Made by a program: the position numbers and the translations under genes. Of a stretch of 64,000 bases of DNA, positions 41,910 to 51,991 are shown one piece after another. The DNA is from Erythrobacter sp. Alg231-14 (lineage in GTDB: Bacteria; Pseudomonadota; Alphaproteobacteria; Sphingomonadales; Sphingomonadaceae), in the NCBI RefSeq assembly GCF_900149685.1, contig NZ_LT702999.1, positions 1,116,001 through 1,180,000 of the forward strand, in the 5' to 3' direction. The stretch's first letter is position 1. The number at the start of each line of letters is the position of its first letter. The notes beneath the pieces were generated by a model, which worked only from the letters and a program-made list of their open reading frames with translations, did not search any database and was not told where the DNA came from.

Positions 41910-43037
41910 CTAGCCGCCGCGTGCCAATTTGGCGTATTTCGAAATCCAACGATTGTCGATCCAACGTTTTAGCCTGCCGACCCATCGTCCCTTTGCGCAC
42001 AACCTTCCATAACTGGCAATTGCGCCGCCGTCGCCAGTCGCAATCAAATAAAGGCTGTTGGAACGGGGATGGTAAGTTTGCTTGGGAATATCGCCTTTGG
42101 CGACCGCACGCAGGTTCTGAGCTAGGATTGGTCCTGCCATCACCGCGTGCACACCAGAATGCGGAACCACGCGGTCCTGTCGCGCAGCAACATCTCCAAT
42201 CGCAAAAATACTTGGGTGAGAAATCGAACATTGATGCGCGTCCACGGCGATAAAGCCGTCCGCATCGCAAGCAAGTCCGCCCTTGCCCGGCCATTCCGGC
42301 GCGCCAGACCCCATCGCGGCGACGATGATGTCTATGTCCTGCAAAGTGGTTCGTGATGCCCTGATCAGACCGCCTTCAATCCTCGCATTGGCTCCTAAAA
42401 ATCCCATACCCTGCCGCGACAGCTCGTTGCCGACCATGTCCACCACGTCTTGCGAAAACCCCGGAAGCAATCCGGCATCTCCTGTGATGAACTCAATATT
42501 GGGTTGATACTCAAGCCCGCGACAATTGCGCAAAGCAAACGCCAATTCGACGCCGCCGGCGCCCCCTCCAATCACGGCGATCTGAGCGGGGCGCCCAGTC
42601 GATTGCTTCAATTGCGCAATATCCTTGGCCAATTGGTCCACAAATGCGTCAATCGGTCTCACGTCCATTAGGCGCGGATCATCGCCCAAAAGGCGCGCTG
42701 CTTGGCCTACTCCGCCTACATCAATCGACGCGATGTCAAACGAGGCAACCCCGTTTTGCATGGTTAGAACCGTGCGCGTTTCGGGATCAATCGCCGCGCA
42801 TTTGTCCAGCAGCAATTCTGCGCCGGCTCGCCGAGCCAATGCAGCGAGATCGACAGTTCCCGCAGCGCGCGCATATTGCCCAGCGATCCAGCCCGGAACC
42901 ATGCCTGAATACCGCAAGTGCTGTGTCGGAGTGAGCAAAGTGGCGCGCTTGCTTGGCAAACCGCGCTTTATCCAATCTGCCAGAACGGCCACATGCGCAT
43001 GGCCGCCCCCGATCAGCAGAACGTGGTCAGATTGCAT
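41910..43037 (-). CDS. FAD/NAD(P)-binding protein of the Nterm_to_SelD type, stand-alone
   Basis: A 375-residue flavoprotein resembling the domain (TIGR03169, Nterm_to_SelD) that precedes selenophosphate synthetase in some bacteria. Visible: VLLIGGGHAHVAVLADWIKRG, TQHLRYSGMVPGWIAGQYARAAG, the second dinucleotide site AVIGGGAGGVELAFAL and FAIGDVA. No SelD domain follows; the frame ends in RWISKYAKLARGG. It resembles type-2 NADH dehydrogenases in fold, so a membrane-associated quinone-linked role is possible. It is 14 bases from the acs gene and 70 from the fusion gene, all on the minus strand. Confidence 0.8.
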   Translation of the reverse strand: MQSDHVLLIGGGHAHVAVLADWIKRGLPSKRATLLTPTQHLRYSGMVPGWIAGQYARAAGTVDLAALARRAGAELLLDKCAAIDPETRTVLTMQNGVASFDIASIDVGGVGQAARLLGDDPRLMDVRPIDAFVDQLAKDIAQLKQSTGRPAQIAVIGGGAGGVELAFALRNCRGLEYQPNIEFITGDAGLLPGFSQDVVDMVGNELSRQGMGFLGANARIEGGLIRASRTTLQDIDIIVAAMGSGAPEWPGKGGLACDADGFIAVDAHQCSISHPSIFAIGDVAARQDRVVPHSGVHAVMAGPILAQNLRAVAKGDIPKQTYHPRSNSLYLIATGDGGAIASYGRLCAKGRWVGRLKRWIDNRWISKYAKLARGG

Positions 43038-43051
43038 GGCTTGTGCGCCGC

Positions 43052-44989
43052 TTACGTGGACTGCCGACCTTCGATCAGTCGATCGACCAATGACGGGTCA
43101 GCCAACGTCGACGTGTCACCCAACGAACCGTAATCATTCTCTGCCACTTTGCGCAGGATACGCCGCATGATCTTTCCGGACCGCGTTTTGGGCAGACCGT
43201 CGGTGAATTGAATGTGATCCGGCGTAGCGATTGGCCCAATTTCGGCCCGAACATGGTTGCGCAATTCTTTATAAAGCGCGTCCGATCCATCAACGCCCGC
43301 GTTCAACGTGACGTAGCAATAGATGCCCTGCCCTTTGATATCATGCGGATAGCCAACCACGGCAGCCTCTGCGACCAAGTCATGCAAGACCAATGCGCTT
43401 TCGACCTCAGCCGTGCCCATGCGATGACCCGACACATTGATCACATCATCGACGCGTCCGGTGATCCAATAATACCCGTCCTCATCACGCTTGCACCCAT
43501 CGCCAGTGAAATATTTGCCAGCATAGGTGCTGAAATAGGTCTGCTTGAACCGCTCATGATCGCCATAGACGCTGCGCGCTTGTCCCGGCCAACTATGCGT
43601 GATGCAGAGATTTCCTTCGGCTGCATTGCCTAAGTCTTGGTCTAGAACCGCGCCATCATTGTCGACCAATTGTGGGCGAATACCGAACATAGCCAATCCG
43701 GCGCTGCCCGGTTTCATGTCATGCGCGCCCGGAAGCGTGGTGATCATGACACCGCCGGTTTCCGTCTGCCACCATGTGTCGACAATCGGGCAACGCCCCT
43801 CGCCCACCACATCATAATACCAACGCCATGCCTCTGGATTGATGGGTTCCCCCACTGATCCCAATAAGCGCAGTGAAGAGCGATCGCGGCTGGTAACGTA
43901 ATCATTGCCTTCACGCATCAATGCACGGATGGCCGTGGGCGCCGTGTACAGAATGTTGACCTTGTGTTTTGCAACCACATCCCAAAACCGGCCGAAATCA
44001 GGATAGTTGGGCACGCCCTCGAAGACTACGCTGGTCGCGGCATTGAGCAAGGGGCCATAGACAAGATAGCTGTGCCCTGTGACCCAGCCAATATCCGCCG
44101 TGCACCAAAAGACTTCGCCTTCAGCGTAATCAAAGATGTTCTCAAAAGTCGTTGCGGTCCAAACACCGTATCCGCCGGTTGTGTGCAGAACCCCTTTTGG
44201 CTTTCCGGTCGAACCGGATGTGTAAAGAATGAACAAAGGATCCTCTGCGGCCATAATTTCGCAGGGACAATCCGCATTGGATTTTGCATCATGAAACCAA
44301 TGGTCGCGCGCGTCGATCATTGGCACATCAAGCCCGGTGTGTTTCACAACCAAAACACCATCAACCGCAACGCCATCGCGTTCCAACGCGGCGTCAACAT
44401 TGGCTTTGAGCGGGACGCTTTTGGTGCCGCGCAAACCTTCATCGGCGGTGATGACAAAACGGCTTTCGCAATCGACGATCCGCCCGGCCAGCGCCTCTGG
44501 TGAGAACCCACCGAAGACTACCGAATGAATGGCACCGATGCGTGCGCAAGCAAGCATCGCCGTTACGCCTTCAACAATGTTGGGCATATAGATCGTGACT
44601 CGATCCCCTTTTGCCACTCCCATTGATTTGAGCGCATTGGCCATTTCGACAACTTCGCGATGCAAATCGCGGTACGTCAGGGTGCGCCCGTCATTGGCAG
44701 GATCATCGGGCTCAAAGATAATAGCAATCGCATCGCCGCGTGTTTCCAAATGGCGATCAACCGCGTTGTGACAGAGGTTAAGGGAACCATCAGAGAACCA
44801 TTCAATCTCAACCGGATCATAGCTCCAATCGCCACCTTTTGTCGGCTTTGTAATCCAATCGAGCCGGTCCGCTTGACCCAGCCAAAATGCGTCAGGATCT
44901 GCAACCGATCGCGCATATTCAGTCGCGTATTGTTCAGCGGTGCAATGTGTCGCGCGATCGGTGGCAGGGCGCTGGACGAATTGGTTCAA
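43052..44989 (-). CDS. acs: Acetate--CoA ligase
   Basis: AcsA activates acetate to acetyl-CoA via acetyl-AMP. The 645 residues match the family. Motifs include [19 protein letters not shown] (ATP/P-loop), [10 protein letters not shown], the hinge [18 protein letters not shown] and [16 protein letters not shown], with the regulatory lysine acetylated in homologues. The start is TTG at 44989, preceded by AGGAG at the right distance, so a low-efficiency start is likely. It would let cells use acetate or recycle overflow. The following flavoprotein is 14 bases away. Confidence 0.97.
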   Translation of the reverse strand: MNQFVQRPATDRATHCTAEQYATEYARSVADPDAFWLGQADRLDWITKPTKGGDWSYDPVEIEWFSDGSLNLCHNAVDRHLETRGDAIAIIFEPDDPANDGRTLTYRDLHREVVEMANALKSMGVAKGDRVTIYMPNIVEGVTAMLACARIGAIHSVVFGGFSPEALAGRIVDCESRFVITADEGLRGTKSVPLKANVDAALERDGVAVDGVLVVKHTGLDVPMIDARDHWFHDAKSNADCPCEIMAAEDPLFILYTSGSTGKPKGVLHTTGGYGVWTATTFENIFDYAEGEVFWCTADIGWVTGHSYLVYGPLLNAATSVVFEGVPNYPDFGRFWDVVAKHKVNILYTAPTAIRALMREGNDYVTSRDRSSLRLLGSVGEPINPEAWRWYYDVVGEGRCPIVDTWWQTETGGVMITTLPGAHDMKPGSAGLAMFGIRPQLVDNDGAVLDQDLGNAAEGNLCITHSWPGQARSVYGDHERFKQTYFSTYAGKYFTGDGCKRDEDGYYWITGRVDDVINVSGHRMGTAEVESALVLHDLVAEAAVVGYPHDIKGQGIYCYVTLNAGVDGSDALYKELRNHVRAEIGPIATPDHIQFTDGLPKTRSGKIMRRILRKVAENDYGSLGDTSTLADPSLVDRLIEGRQST

Positions 44990-45082
44990 CTTTATTCTCC
45001 TCTTAGCCCAGCACTTAAAAGCGTGGGAGGCCCCCTGTCTATGACTTCTGTCTATGATTTCTAATGGGCTTTTGCGCCCGCC

Positions 45083-45658
45083 TTAGGAATCAGGGGCATA
45101 TTGTTTGAGCGCATCTGGCGTGTCGATATCGATCAACCATTCAGGTGGGCAATCAACAACGACGCCACGCGATAAGATCGCACGCGCCCCAAAGTCTCCC
45201 TCAAGCGCGGCCAAAGCACTGAAATGAAATGACCCAAACATCGCAGGCGGCAAACGAATGTCTCCCCTTTGCGATGCAGCAATGACCGTAGGCGTTTTCA
45301 CTGCTGCGATGAGCGCGTCAAAATGGAGCTTTGGGACCATCGGCATATCGGCAAGCGCGATGAGCAAAGCATCCAAGCCAGCCATCTGCGCGCGTTGCAT
45401 AGCAAGGGCGACCGATGTGCCCATCCCTTCATCGGCGCGTTCATTAATGACAGGCTCAAATCCAGAATTCTGCCACACATCCATGCACGGATGGTCGCTT
45501 TGGGCGGTTATTACCCAAGCGCAATCAAATCGAGCGCGGGGAATCGCCATCGCAACATGTTCGCCCAGCCGGAACTCACCAAACGCTTGTGCCAATTTGT
45601 CGGCATCGCCAAAACGCCGCGAGGCGCCCGCCGCCAACAATGCCACGCCCAATCGCAT
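45083..45658 (-). CDS. MobA/MocA-like nucleotidyltransferase
   Basis: A 191-residue NTP-transferase of the MobA/MocA family. The N-terminal LLAAGASRRFGDADKL is the nucleotide-binding signature, and LLIALADMPMVPKLHFDAL contains the metal-binding Asp; GARAILS follows. MocA adds CMP to molybdopterin to make the cytosine dinucleotide used by the xanthine-oxidase family. Its place downstream of xdhC (4 bases) and near an aldehyde-oxidase-type enzyme argues for MocA rather than MobA, because that enzyme family uses MCD. Nucleotide specificity is inferred from context. Confidence 0.88.
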   Translation of the reverse strand: MRLGVALLAAGASRRFGDADKLAQAFGEFRLGEHVAMAIPRARFDCAWVITAQSDHPCMDVWQNSGFEPVINERADEGMGTSVALAMQRAQMAGLDALLIALADMPMVPKLHFDALIAAVKTPTVIAASQRGDIRLPPAMFGSFHFSALAALEGDFGARAILSRGVVVDCPPEWLIDIDTPDALKQYAPDS

Positions 45659-45662
45659 CCGC

Positions 45663-46607
45663 TTAGGTCAACGCCGCTGAGAAATCGGTTTGATCATAGG
45701 TTCTGATCACTTCGGCTAGGGTCGAAAGCGCCAATGTTTGAGGATCACGCGACGAATGAAAAAGGCCAATTGGCGCGTGCATTGCGTCCAATTGATCGGG
45801 TGTTGCACCGCGCCGCAGCAAAGCCTCTTTGCGTTGATCATGCGCCTGTCGTCCACCCATCGCGCCAAGATAAAAATGCGGCAGGGAAAGCGCGTGCGCC
45901 ATCAATTCAGTTTCCCAATCATGGTCGTGAAACAGAAAGATGATCGCGGTCCAAGGGTCGCTTTCAAGCGCATCGGTCTGAGACACGCGATCGAGCATCG
46001 AAACGTCCACGTCGCGCTCTGCTAACTCGTTGTAGACCGCCCGGTCCGGGGTCAACGCATTCACGGCGCATCCCATCGTCGCAGCCAATCCCGACAAGGC
46101 CCCTACCCCTGCCCCATGACCAACGATCACCAGCCGCGGATCGGGCCAATGACCAAACACACCCGATTGCGCGGAATGATCAAAGTGGGTTGGAGCCCAG
46201 TTTCCATTGAAACTCACGCTGCTTTCTTCAATGCAAATGGCGAATGGCATTCGACCTGCAATCGCCCCAAGGCATTGTTGAACCACCGGCGATGATCCGA
46301 TCGGCGCAAAATGCAGGTCTAGCCCCCCACCACAGGGCAGCTTTATATCGAGATAGGGCGATCCTTTGCCGAACCGCACCAAGCGAAATACCTCGGTCTG
46401 TATGACCTCCAACGCTTCGGCAACTACCGCGCTTTCGATGCACCCGCCGGAAAGAGATCCAGCGTACCGGCCATCCTCTGCCACCCCCATGATCGTTCCG
46501 GGGTTGCGCATGGATGACCCATCAACCGCGCAAACGGTGACGAGCACGCAGGCCTGACCACGCGAGTGACAATCGTTCAAAAATCGGAGGACCGCTTCAG
46601 TGTCCAT
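45663..46607 (-). CDS. XdhC/CoxI family molybdenum-cofactor maturation protein
   Basis: A 314-residue chaperone that binds Mo-cofactor and helps insert or sulfurate it in xanthine-oxidase-family enzymes. Conserved segments are the N-terminal SCVLVTVCAVDGSSMRNPG-like stretch, SLSGGCIESAVVAEAL with the important Cys, and a C-terminal Rossmann-like domain (RLVIVGHGAGVGALSGLAATMG). ATG at 46607 is used; the frame to 46610 needs TTG. It is followed by mocA and lies 22 bases after the cytochrome c gene, completing a molybdenum-enzyme operon. Confidence 0.92.
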   Translation of the reverse strand: MDTEAVLRFLNDCHSRGQACVLVTVCAVDGSSMRNPGTIMGVAEDGRYAGSLSGGCIESAVVAEALEVIQTEVFRLVRFGKGSPYLDIKLPCGGGLDLHFAPIGSSPVVQQCLGAIAGRMPFAICIEESSVSFNGNWAPTHFDHSAQSGVFGHWPDPRLVIVGHGAGVGALSGLAATMGCAVNALTPDRAVYNELAERDVDVSMLDRVSQTDALESDPWTAIIFLFHDHDWETELMAHALSLPHFYLGAMGGRQAHDQRKEALLRRGATPDQLDAMHAPIGLFHSSRDPQTLALSTLAEVIRTYDQTDFSAALT

Positions 46608-46628
46608 CAAAGCAATCCACTGTTCGGA

Positions 46629-47114
46629 TTATTCGTCAAACGCTGTCGGTTTGCTCGCTAGATAGGCGATAATCGCGGCGCGCGCTTCGTCGTCACGCAC
46701 GGCCCCTGCGAGCATATCTGTGCCCGGCAAATAGCCAGATGGATCAGCTAGGAATTGGTCGAGATTCTCTTCGTCCCAAACTGCATCAGACGCCGTCAAT
46801 GCGTCGGAATAAGAATACCCGTCCAGATCACCAATCACTCGGCCAAGCACGCCGTGCAAATTCGGGCCAGCCGTGGAACGCGCACCTGCATCAACAACAT
46901 GACAAGCAGTGCACATCTGGAACGCATCTTCGCCCATCGCGATCAAATCAACCGCGCCCGCGTCTTCTACCGCTGGATCGGATGTTGCCGTTGGCGCGGG
47001 TTCGTCGCGGTCACGCACAACGATTTGCTCCACGACTTCAGGTTGTTCGGATGAACCGCAAGCGGTCATCATGACAGTCAACAATGCGGCAGCTAGGATG
47101 GCGCGATTGCGCAT
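46629..47114 (-). CDS. Lipoprotein monohaem cytochrome c, likely partner of the molybdenum dehydrogenase
   Basis: A 161-residue cytochrome c with lipobox (MMTAC, Cys about 19), an acidic, low-complexity linker of about 35 residues and a haem motif CTACH in FQMCTACHVV. TAGPNLHGVLG, the YSYSDALT block and PGTDMLAGAV (Met ligand) mark a class I c-type domain. Encoded 55 bases after the molybdopterin subunit gene, it most likely takes electrons from that enzyme's Fe-S subunit and passes them to the respiratory chain. It resembles the other lipoprotein cytochrome at 36251-36709. Confidence 0.9.
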   Translation of the reverse strand: MRNRAILAAALLTVMMTACGSSEQPEVVEQIVVRDRDEPAPTATSDPAVEDAGAVDLIAMGEDAFQMCTACHVVDAGARSTAGPNLHGVLGRVIGDLDGYSYSDALTASDAVWDEENLDQFLADPSGYLPGTDMLAGAVRDDEARAAIIAYLASKPTAFDE

Positions 47115-47169
47115 AATTTGGGTCCTCTTTTATCCGTCTGTGACGGTGTATTGCTTTGGGCGATCCGGT

Positions 47170-49434
47170 TCAGGAGAACCGTTTTGCAATGGGCAATTCA
47201 CGCAAGCGTTCACCGCTTGCCGCGAAAATCGCATTGGCCAATGCCGGCGCAGCTGGTGGCAGCCCCGGTTCACCGGCACCTCCGACTGGAACATCGCCGC
47301 TGTTGATGAGGGCAACTTCAATGTTGGGCACCTCGTTCATCCGCAGCATCTGGTAATCGTGGAAATTGCTTTGAACGATTGCACCGCCCTCCAATTCCAA
47401 TTCGCCGTACATTGCCGCGGTCAAACCAAAGACAATGCCCCCTTCGATTTGGTTTCGGAAACCATCGGGGTTCATTACATAACCCGCATCGCAAACCGCC
47501 CAAACGTTGGTCATTTTGGGTTTGCCAGAATTCATATCGACTTCGATAACTTCGGCGACAATTGTCCCAAAGCTTTCGACAATGGCAACGCCTTTTGCGA
47601 CGCCATCCGCGCTTGGCTCACGCCAATTGCTGATCTCTGCGACCTTTTCCAGAACCGCCTTATGCCGCGGTGCATTGGCCAACATCGACAGACGATAATC
47701 CAACGGATCCGCGCCCGCAGCCTCAGCCGCTTCGTCAATGAAGCTCTCAATGAAGAAGCCTTGTTGTGAATGATCGACCGATCGCCATGCCTGAAACGGC
47801 AGGTGCAGTTCCGACTCCGCAACGCGGATCGACGTGTTCGCAATGTCATACATCGCGGGAACACACGCCTCGGCGGGATCGTGGCGTTGAGTAAACACGC
47901 TGTCATAGGCGATCAACGCGCCGCCTTCGTCGAGACCGGCGCGCATCCGCGACATATCCGCGCAACGATAAAGCGCCTTTTGCGTGTCTTCCTCACGGCT
48001 CCAAATCATCTTGATTGGATAACCCGTTGCCTGTGCAACACGGGCAGCCATTGCGACGTATTCGCTGCCCAACCTGCGGCCAAAAGCACCGCCCAAATAG
48101 GGGTGATGAATGGTGATATCATCTGCGCCAATGCCGATCGTGCTCGCCACTTCACTGCGCGCCATCAAAGGCACCTGTGTGCTGGTCCAGATGTCGCATT
48201 TTCCATCTGCGACGCGGGCCGTGCAATTGAGTGGCTCCATCGGAGCGTGAGCAAGATAGGGCGCACGATATTCTGCATCGATGGTCATTGAAGCATCCGC
48301 AAACGCAGCTGCGGCTTCGCCCCGGGCGGCGGCTTGATCGCCACCGGCATTGCCTGCGGCATCCAAAGCCGATTCAAAAACCGCGAATTGGTCATCCATC
48401 GTTTTAACGGGGCTGTCGGATTGGCTCCACTCAATCGCCACGGTGTTCATCGCCTGTTGCGCTTGCCAATAACTGTCCGCAACCACCGTAACGAAATTGC
48501 CCATGTTTAGGATTTGCAAAACGCCGGACATGCCTTCGGCGCGATTGGCATCCATCGAAACAACGCGCGTTCCCGGAACCGGAGGACGCACCACAGCAGC
48601 ATACGACAATTCGAGACCTTCGGGCTGAGCATCGATCCCGAATTCCGCCGTTCCGTTGATCTTTGCTGGAATGTCGGTCCGCGCCTTGCTGCGGCCCATC
48701 AGACGATATTGATCGCGAGTCTTCAAAGTCGGCGTGTGATCCATCGGCTGTTCTGCCGCTTGGGTTGCGAACTCAGAAAACGGCGCGGATTTACCCGACG
48801 CTTCATGCAAAAGCATGCTGTCGCGGGCAATGACTTCACTTTCCGGCACATCCCAAGCTTCGGCAGCCGCCCCGACCAACATCTTACGGGCTGCGGCACC
48901 GGCGATCCGCATCTGATACTGCCCGGTTGACCTAATGGAGGAGGAACCGCCCGTGATGAGCAAGTCCATCGATTTGCCAAGCTTTTGGAACAACCCATCC
49001 CATGTCGGCTCGAGCCAATCGGCTGCATTCAACGTAAAGGGAGCGGCAAACATGCGTGCCGTGTCGGTCACGATATAGCTGCCGTCGGCAGGCGCCTGCA
49101 TAACGCGGACGTTGTCCCATGCAGCGTCCAATTCATCGGCGAGCATTTGCGCCAGAACCGAATGCGCGCCCTGTCCCATTTCACAGTGCGGAACGATCGC
49201 CGTGACGATGTTGTTGGTGTCGATCTTGACCCAACTGTTGACCAATTGCTCTCCGGCGCCTGGGGCGACTTTGGAAGCAAGTGAACCGATCGGATTGCCC
49301 GGACGCACGCCGATGCCAATCAACAGGCCACCGCCGGCAAGAACGCCCGCGCCGATGAAACCGCGACGGCTCCACTTGGCAAGTTTTGATTTTGGCGCGG
49401 CGGCTTGCTTATCTTCGGGAGACATATCGTTCAT
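47170..49434 (-). CDS. Molybdopterin-binding aldehyde/N-heterocycle oxidoreductase large subunit (IorB-like)
   Basis: A 754-residue member of the xanthine-oxidase superfamily, of the isoquinoline 1-oxidoreductase IorB type that lacks the FAD domain. The N-terminus has a twin-arginine signal (SRRGFIGAG, residues 22-30) followed by a hydrophobic stretch, so the enzyme is exported folded. Mo-cofactor regions are visible as GAFGRRLGSEYVAMAA, PFQAWRSVDHSQQGFFIESFIDEAA and the C-terminal GGAGEPGLPPAAPALANAIF with the catalytic Glu. It probably oxidises aldehydes or aromatic N-heterocycles; substrate unknown. GGAGG lies ahead of the ATG; the 2Fe-2S subunit gene ends 3 bases before. Confidence 0.93.
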   Translation of the reverse strand: MNDMSPEDKQAAAPKSKLAKWSRRGFIGAGVLAGGGLLIGIGVRPGNPIGSLASKVAPGAGEQLVNSWVKIDTNNIVTAIVPHCEMGQGAHSVLAQMLADELDAAWDNVRVMQAPADGSYIVTDTARMFAAPFTLNAADWLEPTWDGLFQKLGKSMDLLITGGSSSIRSTGQYQMRIAGAAARKMLVGAAAEAWDVPESEVIARDSMLLHEASGKSAPFSEFATQAAEQPMDHTPTLKTRDQYRLMGRSKARTDIPAKINGTAEFGIDAQPEGLELSYAAVVRPPVPGTRVVSMDANRAEGMSGVLQILNMGNFVTVVADSYWQAQQAMNTVAIEWSQSDSPVKTMDDQFAVFESALDAAGNAGGDQAAARGEAAAAFADASMTIDAEYRAPYLAHAPMEPLNCTARVADGKCDIWTSTQVPLMARSEVASTIGIGADDITIHHPYLGGAFGRRLGSEYVAMAARVAQATGYPIKMIWSREEDTQKALYRCADMSRMRAGLDEGGALIAYDSVFTQRHDPAEACVPAMYDIANTSIRVAESELHLPFQAWRSVDHSQQGFFIESFIDEAAEAAGADPLDYRLSMLANAPRHKAVLEKVAEISNWREPSADGVAKGVAIVESFGTIVAEVIEVDMNSGKPKMTNVWAVCDAGYVMNPDGFRNQIEGGIVFGLTAAMYGELELEGGAIVQSNFHDYQMLRMNEVPNIEVALINSGDVPVGGAGEPGLPPAAPALANAIFAASGERLRELPIAKRFS

Positions 49435-49437
49435 GGC

Positions 49438-49929
49438 TTATGCCTCCTCGCCTGCTTGTTCGGTTCGCGATTGTTCAATGCCCGCTGCCACTTTGATTGC
49501 CCGGCGGATGCGAGTGTAAGTTCCACAACGGCAAATGTTACCGGACATCGCTGCATCAATATCATCATCGCTTGGCGATGGGTTGTCACGCAACAAAGCG
49601 GTCGCGCTCATAATCTGGCCAGACTGGCAATATCCGCATTGTGGGACCTGTTCGCTGATCCATGCCTTTTGAACATTGGACAGTTCCCCATCGGGGCCAG
49701 CGACGCCTTCGATTGTCGTCACTTCCCGACCCTCTGCTTGAGAGATTGCCGTTGAACAACTGCGCACCGGTTGCCCGTCAAGATGCACCGTGCACGCACC
49801 GCATTGCGCGATGCCACAGCCAAATTTTGTCCCCGAAAGGCCTGCCTTCTCGCGAACTGCCCAAAGGATGGGCATTGCTGGATCAGCGTCGATCGTAATC
49901 GGCTCTCCGTTGAGGGTAAAACTGGCCAT
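49438..49929 (-). CDS. (2Fe-2S)-binding subunit of the molybdenum dehydrogenase (IorA-like)
   Basis: A 163-residue two-cluster iron-sulfur subunit. The plant-type cluster is bound by [21 protein letters not shown]; the second, in the helical domain, by CGYCQSGQ and [13 protein letters not shown]. It relays electrons from molybdenum to the cytochrome partner. The start is ATG at 49929 after AGGAATTTTGACC; a longer frame to 49971 was rejected. No own Tat signal is seen, so it would be co-exported with the large subunit encoded 3 bases downstream. Confidence 0.94.
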   Translation of the reverse strand: MASFTLNGEPITIDADPAMPILWAVREKAGLSGTKFGCGIAQCGACTVHLDGQPVRSCSTAISQAEGREVTTIEGVAGPDGELSNVQKAWISEQVPQCGYCQSGQIMSATALLRDNPSPSDDDIDAAMSGNICRCGTYTRIRRAIKVAAGIEQSRTEQAGEEA

Positions 49930-50065
49930 GGTCAAAATTCCTGTGAAGTCGTTCTCAGTTGCACAACGCAATCTATCTCAACGAAGCAGTCTTGCAAAGG
50001 GCAATCGGATTTGCGCCGCCCCACCCAACCATTGATCGCGCATCGAAAACTTCTATCGTTCGGCA

Positions 50066-50404
50066 ATGACCATGATTGCATTCGAAGAGTTTATGGCGGT
50101 TGATATCCGCGCCGGCACAGTCATCGCGGCCAACCCTTTCCCCGAAGCTCGCAAACCGGCGATTAAGTTGCGGGTCGATTTTGGCGAAGACATCGGCGTT
50201 AAGAAAAGTTCGGCGCAAATCACCGATCATTATACGCCAGAACAATTGATCGGGCGCACAGTTATGGCGGTCGTGAATTTCCCGCCGCGTCAAATCGGAC
50301 CGTTCATGTCGGAAGTTTTGGTGTTGGGCTTTCCCGATAATGATGGCGCGATTGTCTTAGCCGCTCCAGACCACTCGGTGCCGGATGGTGCCCGGCTGGC
50401 CTAG
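50066..50404 (+). CDS. csaA: tRNA-binding/chaperone-like protein CsaA
   Basis: A 112-residue single OB-fold protein of the CsaA family, related to the tRNA-binding domain of methionyl-tRNA synthetases. Signature segments are VDIRAGTVIAANPFPEARKPAIKLRVDFGED, QITDHYTPEQLIGRTVMAVVNFPPRQIG and SEVLVLGFPDNDG. CsaA binds tRNA-like substrates and suppresses secretion defects in Bacillus; its role here is open. ATG at 50066 or 50072. It stands alone between the divergent molybdenum operon and gdh. Confidence 0.92.
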   Translation: MTMIAFEEFMAVDIRAGTVIAANPFPEARKPAIKLRVDFGEDIGVKKSSAQITDHYTPEQLIGRTVMAVVNFPPRQIGPFMSEVLVLGFPDNDGAIVLAAPDHSVPDGARLA

Positions 50405-50550
50405 AGAAGCTCGCATTCAATTGTACAAGAACGTCAATTACGCCGGTTCCTTCACACAGCACTTGCGCATGGGCCGCTTTGCGGGGATAGAAGAAGGCAC
50501 GCCAACACAAAGATGCATTGATCGCATTGTTCCTATGGGGGGAGAAATCA

Positions 50551-51903
50551 ATGGCCGTATCCGATCACGTAGACCTTGAAACATTCATGGCCGGCGTTGC
50601 TAAACGCAACCCGGGTCAGACCGAATTCATCCAAGCTGTGCACGAAGTGGCACAGGACATTTTTGAATTCATGGAAGACAAGGTTCATTACCACGAAGCG
50701 CAAATCCTGCGCCGCATGGCAGAGCCAGACCGCGTCATTTCCTTCCGCGTTTGCTGGGAAGACGATAACCACAACATCCGCGTTCAGCGCGGCTGGCGTG
50801 TTCAAAACAACAACGCAATTGGCCCATACAAGGGCGGCATCCGTTTCCACCCTAGCGTGACCGAAAGCGTACTGAAGTTCCTCGCCTTTGAGCAGACCTT
50901 CAAAAACTCGCTAACCGGCCTGCCTATGGGCGGCGGTAAAGGCGGCGCAAACTTCAATCCGAAGGGCAAGTCCGACGCAGAAGTGATGCGTTTCTGCCAA
51001 AGCTTCATGTCAGAACTCTATCGCCACATTGGCCCCAACACCGACGTTCCTGCGGGCGACATTGGCGTTGGCGGACGCGAAATTGGCTATATGTTCGGCC
51101 AATACAAGCGACTGACCAACCGTTGGGAAGGCGTTCTGACCGGCAAGGGTCAGGAATATGGCGGCTCAGAAATGCGTCCCGAAGCAACCGGCTACGGCGC
51201 GGTCTACTTCCTGCAAAATATGCTCAAGCATCAAGGCATGGATGTCGAAGGCCACACGGCAGTCATCTCTGGTTCGGGCAATGTGGCAACACACGCTGCG
51301 GAGAAGATCACGCAACTGGGCGGTAAAGTGCTCACACTTTCGGATTCAGGTGGCTTCATCCACGATCCGGACGGCATCAGCCAAGAGAAAATCGATTGGG
51401 TCAAGCACCTTAAGACGGTCAAGCGCGGTCGCATCAGCGAGTATGTCGATGAGTTCAGCGGCGCGACCTTCCACGAAGGCCGTCCATGGGGCGTCGCCGC
51501 AGACCTCGCTCTACCATGCGCCACTCAAAATGAGTTGAATGAAGGCGAAGCCAAGTCCTTGGTTGGAAACGGCGTTAAAGGCGTTTCCGAAGGCGCGAAT
51601 ATGCCGACCACTCTCGAAGGCGTAAAAGTCTTCCACGATGCCAAGATCATGTACGGTCCGGGCAAAGCGGCGAATGCCGGTGGTGTTGCGGTGTCTGGTT
51701 TGGAAATGAGCCAGAACTCAGAGCGCATCAGCTGGAATTCTGAGCGTCTCGGCGACATGCTGACCGATTTGATGGAAGGCATCCACGGCAAGTGCACCGA
51801 ATATGGCCAACAAGAAGGCGGCTATGTTGACTATGTGAAAGGTGCGAACATTGCAGGCTTTAAGAAAGTCGCAGACGCAATGATGGCGTTTGGTGTCGTT
51901 TAA
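50551..51903 (+). CDS. gdhA: NADP-specific glutamate dehydrogenase
   Basis: A 450-residue GDH of the hexameric NADP type. The active-site lysines lie in YKGGIRFHPSV and FKNSLTGLPMGGGKGGANF; PTDVPAGDIGVGGREIGYMF-like and GSGNVATHAAEKITQLG (cofactor site) are intact, and the length fits the 50-kDa family. It makes glutamate from 2-oxoglutarate and ammonium. ATG at 50551 is preceded by GGGGGGAG. A long perfect hairpin terminates the transcript 28 bases after the stop. The gene is monocistronic. Confidence 0.96.
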   Translation: MAVSDHVDLETFMAGVAKRNPGQTEFIQAVHEVAQDIFEFMEDKVHYHEAQILRRMAEPDRVISFRVCWEDDNHNIRVQRGWRVQNNNAIGPYKGGIRFHPSVTESVLKFLAFEQTFKNSLTGLPMGGGKGGANFNPKGKSDAEVMRFCQSFMSELYRHIGPNTDVPAGDIGVGGREIGYMFGQYKRLTNRWEGVLTGKGQEYGGSEMRPEATGYGAVYFLQNMLKHQGMDVEGHTAVISGSGNVATHAAEKITQLGGKVLTLSDSGGFIHDPDGISQEKIDWVKHLKTVKRGRISEYVDEFSGATFHEGRPWGVAADLALPCATQNELNEGEAKSLVGNGVKGVSEGANMPTTLEGVKVFHDAKIMYGPGKAANAGGVAVSGLEMSQNSERISWNSERLGDMLTDLMEGIHGKCTEYGQQEGGYVDYVKGANIAGFKKVADAMMAFGVV

Positions 51904-51931
51904 GCCGATCGCTTAGCCAACACACACTTAC

Positions 51932-51965
51932 AAAATAGGGGCGTCCTTGCGGACGCCCCTATTTT
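51932..51965 (+). terminator. Rho-independent terminator after gdhA
   Basis: AAAATAGGGGCGTCC (51932-51946) pairs over 15 bp with GGACGCCCCTATTTT (51951-51965) around a 4-base loop. The symmetric A- and T-ends allow it to serve the convergent TPR gene as well. Confidence 0.92.
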
Positions 51966-51991
51966 CGTTTGAACTATTGCCTGAGGCAGAA

